DNA of 10,832 nucleotides from Planctomycetota bacterium (GTDB taxonomy: Bacteria; Planctomycetota; Planctomycetia; Pirellulales; Thermoguttaceae): contig JAJYGU010000472.1 of the NCBI GenBank assembly GCA_021784975.1, positions 1 to 10,832 of the forward strand. Reading direction: 5' to 3'. Below are positions 7,001-10,832 of the stretch, in pieces. The notes beneath the pieces are model-generated. The model searched no databases and was not told the DNA's origin. It was given only the letters and a program-made list of their open reading frames with translations. Both the position numbers and the translations under genes were made by a program. Numbering within the stretch: the first letter of the stretch is position 1; each line of letters begins with the position of its first letter.

Positions 7001-8040
7001 CGTTTGCCGCCACTGCCCGGATTCATGTACAAACCTCGCCCGTCTGCCAGGTGACGGAGTTGACCGGCAACCGCACCATCGAGCCGTTGCGTGCGGACGG
7101 CGGGACGGGCATGTATTGGGAGGTCCACCTGGATCCCTATGATCTGGTGGCGGTGCAATTCTCCGAGCCGAATGTGCAGTTCTCCGATCCCCATGTCACC
7201 TGGCCCGCCGGCATCGAGTCGATGCTAAGCGACGAAATTCGCCGGCTTGGGGCGCGAGCCGCCTCGCTCAGTCCTCCACCGGCCGTGGACGTGCTCGCCA
7301 ATGCCGACTTCGAGCTCCCCGCCGCCGCCGATGGGCAAATCCCGGATTGGACCACCAGTCACCGCAGCGGGACCATCGTGCAACTCGACACTCGGGAAAA
7401 ACACTCGGGTAATCAATCGGTCCACATGAGCAGCAATGGGCCGGTAACCTGCCTGGTAAGTCGGCCCTTTTCGATGCCGAACACCGGTCGATTAACCATG
7501 TCGGTCTGGCTAAGGGTGGCGGATGCTCGGCATCAGCCTCCGTTGCGATTGGCCCTGGAGGCGAAGCTGCAAGGGCGTGACTATTATCGCTTCGCACCGG
7601 TGGGTTCCTTGGCCGCCTCCGACCCGCAAAGTAAATCCATCCTGCCCGAGTGGGGTCGCTACATCGTTCCCATCGGTGATCTGCCCCTGGAGGGGCTTTC
7701 CTCGCTCCGCATCCGCTTCGACCTGATGGAGGGGGGCGGCGAGGTGTGGATTGACGACGTGCAAATCTACAGTCTGGCATTCACGCGGTCCGAAGAACGC
7801 GAGCTCTGCAAGCTGGTCTATACGGCTGATGCCCTGCTTCAAAAGGGACGGATTGGCGACTGTCTCCACCAACTCGACGGCTATTGGCTCCAGTTCTTGG
7901 AAGCGAATGTCCCCTTGCCGCCCAACATGCCGACCGACCCGGTAGCCACTGAACCCCGCCCCACGAGGGGTAAGCCACCGGAACGAAGCGGATTCCTCAA
8001 CCGGCTGAAGAACTTGGTTCCTGAATCACTGCGGTTCTAA
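4084..8040 (+). CDS. Large exported protein with glycoside-hydrolase-like TIM barrel and C-terminal jelly-roll module
   Basis: From ATG 4084 the protein has 1318 residues. The frame reaches back to a TTG at 4015, but ATG 4084 places an Arg-rich n-region directly before a hydrophobic core (WCALLLLSLTSIGLGA), a typical signal peptide with cleavage near residue 40. Roughly residues 40-480 look like beta-rich modules. Residues 490-780 ('GYFDRPIFPED', 'YMNHAGYNGLMLAVLADGS', 'LQLIPLVEF', 'YYNVLHPRVQEAMLRVLREL', 'FAGLAIQLSADGY') resemble a family-10-like glycosyl hydrolase TIM barrel. A beta-sandwich follows ('TYLYAVNDAPFAATARIHV'). Residues 1068-1232 ('NADFELP...IPDWTTS' to 'GGEVWIDDVQIYSL') look like a CBM4/9-type jelly roll. 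A polar helical tail ends the protein. It probably acts on or binds polysaccharide in the periplasm or at the surface. Catalytic acids could not be assigned, so enzyme activity is inferred from fold resemblance only. No Shine-Dalgarno is seen. Confidence 0.75.
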   Translation: MAGHGSPRASRCFWPRAATAGRWGWCALLLLSLTSIGLGADNLRLRIAWGGGSPRLWRGTIEVSEGTLSEPHALGIEADEPGSMWLETDARLARQRLVVEQRSPRAYDGVDLLVAAPDKARLLVRLKAADDAKPSAAIEISLADLIAGLTNKDLDSYGNRLLVTRSPGDRLRVSFSRTNLIFTTGERFRFSVQPHALPSCERGRTTIKAQLIGGNKEWWSNQRDLPADADGEIPFEIPLPGEEGVYDLALTAVNNLNWSQAVRQPLSRRKVLAERHVQLLLLSPQRPPATQPEGEFTQVVEIDPANPRWYEKLPKLPQLPALSLPKARLASLLHLGKGSLGNGGLLPCRHVLGDLVQLRPNAESSDVSWEAYSLPISQPGHPHMLEVDYPSDRPQTLGVSILEPNAGGGLTSISPDSGVDVAPELVPADGSPRWRRHRLLFWPRTNAPMVLMSNGCNHSPAVYGKIRLLAGRERLSRLLPNRPGPGQRLLMGYFDRPIFPEDFSAEEGLDFSSGRSLDDWGTFYQGGTRLVEYMNHAGYNGLMLAVLADGSTIYPSSLLEPTPRYDTGAFFASAQDPVRKDVVEMLLRLFDREDLQLIPLVEFSAPLPELEALRRAGGSDAQAIQWIGSDGDSWQDTWPAQRGLAPYYNVLHPRVQEAMLRVLRELMRRCGPHPSFAGLAIQLSADGYAQLPGPDWGMDDLTISQFERDAQIHVPGADAQRFADRAAFLTQGPYRQLWLQWRAARLSTFYRRVAEELTAVRPNSRLYLAGVGMLNGPDLQAVLRPTLSRRTSFAEALLRVGIDLHEYESQPQIVFLRPQRVVPHEDLGARAVDLEVDQMPDIDRCFQKLPATGSLFFHPPQEIHIESFDRKSPFKPSYTCLILQPTPSGQQDRRRFVHSLATLDPQVLVDGGWFLSLGQEDALRNVVAAYRNLPAVRFQPADHPADPEVSRPVTFRSGTAAGRTYLYAVNDAPFAATARIHVQTSPVCQVTELTGNRTIEPLRADGGTGMYWEVHLDPYDLVAVQFSEPNVQFSDPHVTWPAGIESMLSDEIRRLGARAASLSPPPAVDVLANADFELPAAADGQIPDWTTSHRSGTIVQLDTREKHSGNQSVHMSSNGPVTCLVSRPFSMPNTGRLTMSVWLRVADARHQPPLRLALEAKLQGRDYYRFAPVGSLAASDPQSKSILPEWGRYIVPIGDLPLEGLSSLRIRFDLMEGGGEVWIDDVQIYSLAFTRSEERELCKLVYTADALLQKGRIGDCLHQLDGYWLQFLEANVPLPPNMPTDPVATEPRPTRGKPPERSGFLNRLKNLVPESLRF
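7153..7194 (+). repeat. 21-bp tandem duplication inside the large exported protein gene
   Basis: Two adjacent in-frame 21-bp units (7153-7173, 7174-7194) agree at 17 of 21 positions and encode VQFSEPN then VQFSDPH. They lie in the linker after the beta-sandwich module, which suggests an old slippage event in a tolerant hinge. Confidence 0.5.
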
Positions 8041-8114
8041 GCCATCTTGCATATTCGGCCCGGCCTGAGTTAACTTAGACTAGAGCGAGTGTATCGTTTT
8101 GCCACACTTTTCGC

Positions 8115-8130
8115 GTCCGCCTCGGCGGAC
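8115..8130. other. Short hairpin in the leader of the sigma54 activator gene
   Basis: GTCCGC (8115-8120) and GCGGAC (8125-8130) pair perfectly around a CTCG tetraloop. A second weaker stem, CGAAG (8142-8146) with CTTCG (8154-8158), overlaps the first base of the Shine-Dalgarno motif. No T run follows, so a terminator for the upstream gene is not supported. A modest effect on translation of the next gene is possible but unproven. Confidence 0.3.
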
Positions 8131-8157
8131 TGGCCGCGAAACGAAGCCCTGGCCTTC

Positions 8158-8163
8158 GGGAGG
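8158..8163 (+). promoter_or_regulatory. Shine-Dalgarno GGGAGG that fixes the GTG start of the sigma54 activator
   Basis: GGGAGG lies 5 bases before the GTG at 8169. It is the only clear ribosome binding site in the window and supports GTG as the start, which places the first FHA strand (QLAYLVIREG) right at the N-terminus. Confidence 0.7.
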
Positions 8164-8168
8164 GCGCG

Positions 8169-10187
8169 GTGACACAGTTAGCCTATCTGGTAATTCGTGA
8201 AGGCTCTAAGTGGAGCGACGTGTTTCGGCTGGTGCCGGGGCAGTCGGTCACCGTGGGTCGCGCCCCCACCAACCAGGTCGTGCTGAAAGACGAGCGTTGC
8301 AGTCGGAACCATTTGGAGCTGTTCGTCTCAAAGGACCAGTGGACGCTTCGCGACCTGGAAAGCCGCAACGGCACAATGGTCGGCAACGAGCCGGTCCGCG
8401 GCGACACGCCCTTGACGCCGGGCGACGTGATCCGCATCGGCCGCACCCAATTGGTATTTGTACACAAGCTCACCGATGCCTTCGGTCCGTCGACCGAGAT
8501 GGGCGCCTTGCTGCGCCGCTCTTCCGCCGATTCGGCCGCCCCGGGCGAGGAGAGCGATAGTGTGTTGGCGCCGATTGAGCCGACCACCATCACTCATCGC
8601 CGCGGACAAACCCGGTTCTTGGCCCCCAGCGAAGCCGCCGCGCAAGAAGGCGTCTCGAAGATGGGGCAGGCAGCGGCCAAATTGTGCCGCTTGGCCTTCG
8701 AGTTGGCCAAAGCCCCGGATGTGGCCTCGATGGCGGAGTTGGCCTTGGCGGGCCTCGCCGAGCACACCCAAACCGACGCCGGCGCCGTCCTCTTGCTGCC
8801 CGCCAACGCCCTCGGCGAGCCGCGCGGCGAAGACCTGGAGGTGATCTCGCCGCAAACCCTGACCAAGCATCGCTACCATCGCCTCTCCGACATTTTTGCC
8901 ACCACCGTCATGCGGGGAGGCGAGGCCATTCTGGCCCGCAACGTGATCGGAGACAGCGCCCTGAGCACCCGCGACAGCCAGGGCGAAATCCTCAGCACCA
9001 GCGTGCTCTGCGCCCCCATCCGCCGCGGCCAGCAGACCTTCGGCTTGATCCACCTCTATTCCACCGATCCCACCGTCGTCCACGATCCCGACGAGCTCGA
9101 GTTCACCCTGGCGGTGGCCGACACCATGGCGGTGGCCTTGGAGAACATGCGCCACCGCCAGGAGCTGAGCGATAATCTGACCCGTGTCCGCACCGAGAAC
9201 GTCGAGCTCCGCGAACGGCTCGGCATCCGCACCGACATCGTCGGCCGCAGCGCGGTCATGCGGCAGGCCACCGAGGACATCGCCCGCGCCGCCGCCAGCA
9301 ATTCCACCGTGCTGATCCGCGGGGAAAGCGGAGTGGGCAAAGAACTGGTCGCCCGGGCCGTCCACTCCAACAGCCCGCGCCGCGACAACGTCTTCATCTG
9401 CCTCAACTGCGCCGCCCTGTCGGCCGACCTGCTGGCCAGCGAGTTGTTCGGCCACGAGCGGGGCGCGTTCACCGGGGCCACCGAGCGGAAGATCGGCAAG
9501 TTCGAGGCCGCCGACCAGGGAACCATCATGCTCGACGAGATCGGCGAGATGACCCCCGGCCTGCAAGCCAAATTCCTCCGCGTGCTGGAAGGCCACCCCT
9601 TCGAGCGGGTCGGCGGCAACAAGCCGATCAAGGTCGATGTGCGGGTGATCGCGGCCACCAATCGCGACCTGGAGCGGGACGTGACCGGCGGCCTGTTCCG
9701 CCGCGACCTGTACTTCCGCCTCCGCGTATTGGAGATCGTCGTGCCCGCCCTGCGCAAACGCCCGGAAGACATCCCCCTGCTGGCGGACTACTTCCTGGCG
9801 AAGTTCAACGCCGAGACTGGCCGCCGGATCAAGGGCTTTAGTGAAGCCGCCCGCGAGCAATTGCTGCACTACCTTTGGCCCGGCAACGTCCGCGAGCTGA
9901 AGAACGTGATCGAACGGGCGGTGGTGCTCTGCCGCAGCCAGGAGATCGATGCCGACGACCTGCTGTTGACCAAGCTGGCCACCGCCGGTGATACGGAGAT
10001 GGGCGAATCTGCCCGCCACCGCTTCACCCCCCGTTCGCTGGACGACGTGGAGCGTCAGCACATCTTTGAGACCCTCAAGCACACCGGCTGGAACAAGAGC
10101 CGGACGGCCTCGATCCTGGGCATCGAGCGGTCCACCCTGGACCGCAAGATCCGCCGCTATCAACTGGACGAGAGCCCCAAGGCGTGA
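8169..10187 (+). CDS. Sigma54-dependent transcriptional activator with FHA and GAF sensor domains
   Basis: This 672-residue protein is complete. Residues 5-100 form an FHA domain (G30-R31, S45-R-N-H48, N67-G-T69), which in this family binds phosphothreonine peptides. Residues about 168-325 are a GAF domain, which may sense a small molecule or the redox or phospho state. A short coiled coil (about 330-350) leads to an AAA+ domain (357-590). That domain has Walker A GESGVGK (385-391), the sigma54-contact loop GAFTGA (432-437), Walker B with D456-E457, and the RRDLYFRL arginine-finger region. A Fis-type helix-turn-helix closes the protein (about 625-667, 'NKSRTASILGIERSTLDRKIRRY'). All key motifs are intact, so it should hydrolyse ATP and open sigma54 promoters. 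The FHA domain suggests control by a Ser/Thr kinase rather than by a two-component histidine kinase. No kinase gene and no convincing -24/-12 promoter lie in the window, so the target is elsewhere. Only 128 bases separate it from the exported protein gene. Confidence 0.95.
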   Translation: MTQLAYLVIREGSKWSDVFRLVPGQSVTVGRAPTNQVVLKDERCSRNHLELFVSKDQWTLRDLESRNGTMVGNEPVRGDTPLTPGDVIRIGRTQLVFVHKLTDAFGPSTEMGALLRRSSADSAAPGEESDSVLAPIEPTTITHRRGQTRFLAPSEAAAQEGVSKMGQAAAKLCRLAFELAKAPDVASMAELALAGLAEHTQTDAGAVLLLPANALGEPRGEDLEVISPQTLTKHRYHRLSDIFATTVMRGGEAILARNVIGDSALSTRDSQGEILSTSVLCAPIRRGQQTFGLIHLYSTDPTVVHDPDELEFTLAVADTMAVALENMRHRQELSDNLTRVRTENVELRERLGIRTDIVGRSAVMRQATEDIARAAASNSTVLIRGESGVGKELVARAVHSNSPRRDNVFICLNCAALSADLLASELFGHERGAFTGATERKIGKFEAADQGTIMLDEIGEMTPGLQAKFLRVLEGHPFERVGGNKPIKVDVRVIAATNRDLERDVTGGLFRRDLYFRLRVLEIVVPALRKRPEDIPLLADYFLAKFNAETGRRIKGFSEAAREQLLHYLWPGNVRELKNVIERAVVLCRSQEIDADDLLLTKLATAGDTEMGESARHRFTPRSLDDVERQHIFETLKHTGWNKSRTASILGIERSTLDRKIRRYQLDESPKA

Positions 10188-10188
10188 T

Positions 10189-10203
10189 TCTCCGGAGATT
10201 TTT
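10189..10203 (+). terminator. Weak possible terminator after the sigma54 activator
   Basis: A perfect 10-bp palindrome, TCTCCGGAGA (10189-10198), begins one base after the TGA stop and is followed by five T residues. With a CCGG loop the stem is only three pairs, so as an intrinsic terminator it is poor. Position and T run are the only support. Confidence 0.25.
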
Positions 10204-10215
10204 GGGCACCGGGAG

Positions 10216-10244
10216 TTGACAAGATTGCGCGCCGCTGGTAAACT
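10216..10244 (+). promoter_or_regulatory. Near-consensus sigma70-type promoter of the gntR gene
   Basis: A perfect -35 TTGACA (10216-10221), a 17-base spacer and -10 TAAACT (10239-10244, 4 of 6) form a well-built promoter. A TG two bases before the -10 box (10236-10237) adds an extended -10 element. Transcription should start near 10251, giving a leader of about 24 bases before the ATG at 10275. This is the best promoter in the window and the only one with both hexamers, which fits a gene that must be held down by a repressor. Confidence 0.7.
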
Positions 10245-10271
10245 GCCAATGTGCATTAGTAAACTAGTGCA
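10238..10271. promoter_or_regulatory. Likely autoregulatory operator of the GntR regulator
   Basis: GTAAACT occurs at 10238-10244, covering the -10 box, and again at 10259-10265, a shift of 21 bases or two helical turns. The second copy is the centre of a 20-bp dyad (10252-10271) whose 9-base arms, TGCATTAGT and ACTAGTGCA, differ at one symmetric position. The dyad covers about +1 to +20 of the predicted transcript. A repressor bound here would block RNA polymerase. YtrA-type GntR proteins commonly repress their own operon, so the product of the next gene is the natural candidate. Confidence 0.55.
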
Positions 10272-10274
10272 GTC

Positions 10275-10682
10275 ATGAGGAAGCCCGGCGTGCGGATCGA
10301 CCCCAGCAGCCACGTCCCGATCTACCTGCAAATCGCCGACGAGATCCGGGCGGCAGTGGCCGCCGGAATCTACCGGGCCGGCGAGGTGCTGCCCTCGTTG
10401 CGGGCCATGGCCGTCGAGGTGCAGGTCAACCCCAATACAGTCCAACGGGCCTACGATGAGTTGGAGCGCGAAGGGCTCATCTTCGCCCAACGCGGCAAGG
10501 GGCTGTTCGTCGCCGAGACCGGCGCCGCCTCGGCCCAGTCCGGCGCCGAGGACGGCGTCCGCCGACTCTTCGACGAGGGCATTCGGGCAAGCCAGGCGGC
10601 CGGCATGACCCGCAAGCAGATCTTCGAGATCTTTCATGCCGCCCTGGCCAATTCCAGCAAACTCGGGAGCAATCGCCCATGA
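10275..10682 (+). CDS. GntR family transcriptional regulator, YtrA subfamily
   Basis: This 135-residue protein has an N-terminal winged helix-turn-helix (about residues 10-77) with classic GntR features: 'PIYLQIADEIRAAVAAGIYRAGEVLPSLRAMAVEVQVNPNTVQRAYDELEREGLI' and a wing 'RGKGLFV'. The C-terminal part is only about 50 residues and helical, too short for a FadR or UTRA ligand domain, which marks the YtrA subfamily. Such proteins dimerise through these helices and usually repress an operon that also encodes an ABC transporter. The ATG is at 10275, with no Shine-Dalgarno. The stop TGA overlaps the next ATG as ATGA, so translational coupling to the next gene is expected. That next gene is interrupted by a palindrome here. 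Confidence 0.93.
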   Translation: MRKPGVRIDPSSHVPIYLQIADEIRAAVAAGIYRAGEVLPSLRAMAVEVQVNPNTVQRAYDELEREGLIFAQRGKGLFVAETGAASAQSGAEDGVRRLFDEGIRASQAAGMTRKQIFEIFHAALANSSKLGSNRP

Positions 10683-10706
10683 GCACCGCCATCAAAACCG
10701 TTGACT

Positions 10707-10758
10707 GGGGACTGTCCCGATTTTTGTGGCAGGAGGCCACAAAAATGGGACTGTCCCC
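10707..10758. repeat. Long hairpin repeat (REP/MITE-like) with nested GGGACWGTCCC palindromes
   Basis: The left arm (10707-10730) and right arm (10736-10758) are inverted copies differing by one substitution and one extra base, around a 5-base loop AGGAG. Each arm itself contains an 11-base palindrome, GGGACTGTCCC. The stem of about 23 pairs would be very stable in RNA or single-stranded DNA. I recall similar GGGGAC-type units widely dispersed in planctomycetes and other bacteria, where chance translation gives GDSPIFVA-like peptides, as it does here on the minus strand. Such units are often mobilised by REP-associated tyrosine transposases; no such gene is in the window. Confidence 0.8.
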
Positions 10759-10764
10759 TTCGGC

Positions 10765-10789
10765 GCACCGACCAACCTTCGGTCGGTGC
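10765..10789. repeat. Second palindrome adjoining the hairpin repeat
   Basis: GCACCGACC (10765-10773) and GGTCGGTGC (10781-10789) form a perfect 9-bp stem with a 7-base loop. It begins six bases after the first hairpin ends. CTTCG-containing blocks recur around it and up to the window edge, so both palindromes may belong to one compound inserted element whose right end is not visible. Confidence 0.6.
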
Positions 10790-10832
10790 CCTTCGCGGCG
10801 GCCAGGACTTGCCACTTCGGTGCGGCGCGATT

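Larger units (their letters stand above)
10679..10832 (+). pseudogene. Start of the GntR partner gene, entered by a palindromic repeat after seven codons
   Basis: An ATG at 10679 overlaps the gntR stop (ATGA). Its first codons give MSTAIKT, a plausible N-terminus for the ABC-transporter ATP-binding protein that usually follows YtrA-type regulators. From codon 8 (VDWGLSRFLWQ...) the sequence is the inverted repeat at 10707-10758 and then a second palindrome, with no ATP-binding cassette features. The frame stays open to the window end (51 codons), so there is no internal stop proving loss. The gene is called broken because its coding sequence is replaced by repeat DNA, but the rest lies outside the window. 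Identity as an ABC gene is inferred from context only. Confidence 0.4.

Noticed and set aside
5842..7194. Minus-strand open frame of 450 codons opposite the exported protein
   Set aside because: It is a shadow of the plus-strand gene: no recognisable domain, Arg/Gly/Pro-rich composition, and the plus frame has a signal peptide and ordered modules.
8047..8076. Promoter TTGCAT...TAACTT for the sigma54 activator
   Set aside because: The -10 candidates match only three of six bases at acceptable spacing. A promoter is likely in this gap but could not be placed.
10204..10221. Sigma54-like GGGCACC...TTGAC site before gntR
   Set aside because: The -12 part is TTGAC rather than TTGC, and the same bases form a perfect TTGACA -35 with a -10 at 17-base spacing, which explains them better.
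8328..10637. Very long minus-strand open frame (769 codons) opposite the sigma54 activator and gntR
   Set aside because: It is antisense to two genes with unmistakable domains, its product is low-complexity rich in Gly, Ala and Val with no domain, and such shadows are common in GC-rich DNA.
10477..10815. Minus-strand open frame of 112 codons containing GDSPIFVA
   Set aside because: It translates the palindromic repeat and the antisense of gntR, the usual kind of repeat-derived spurious peptide.

Overview
The window looks like a chromosomal segment of a planctomycete, probably of the Pirellula/Rhodopirellula side of the phylum. This is inferred from several signs. The DNA is GC-rich, Shine-Dalgarno motifs are missing from most starts, there is a very large exported protein of modular type, and there are sulfatase-fold and FucI-fold proteins. 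Two dispersed palindromic repeats are also present whose chance translations (NPRRKRGTP...LTLRVT and GDSPIFVA...) I recall from over-predicted small ORFs in planctomycete genomes. No rRNA, tRNA, CRISPR array or transposase gene is visible.

Layout: (1) 3-995, plus strand, the 3' part of a FucI/AraA-type sugar-isomerase-fold gene cut by the window edge. (2) 938-2344, minus strand, a polytopic membrane O-antigen ligase/polymerase-family protein whose 3' end overlaps gene 1 tail to tail by 58 bp. (3) A 211-bp divergent gap with inverted repeats and a TACAAT box placed so close to the next start that the transcript may be leaderless. (4) 2556-3782, plus strand, a sulfatase-fold protein that has lost the nucleophile and metal-binding motifs. 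(5) A 301-bp gap holding a dispersed inverted repeat and a perfect TATAAT box. (6) 4084-8040, plus strand, a 1318-residue exported protein with a putative glycoside-hydrolase-like TIM barrel and a C-terminal jelly-roll module. (7) 8169-10187, plus strand, a complete FHA-GAF-AAA+-Fis sigma54 activator. (8) 10275-10682, plus strand, a short YtrA-type GntR repressor behind a near-consensus promoter with a likely autoregulatory operator. (9) From 10679, a downstream gene that starts in ATGA overlap but runs into a large palindromic repeat after seven codons.

How the genes may work together: genes 1, 2, 4 and 6 share a carbohydrate and cell-surface theme (sugar isomerase fold, glycan ligase/polymerase, phosphatase/sulfatase fold, exported glycoside-hydrolase-like protein). 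This is a neighbourhood inference, not proof of a pathway. The two regulators look like separate transcription units. The strongest candidates for something unusual are the degenerate sulfatase, the palindrome at the start of the GntR partner gene, and the operator architecture of gntR.
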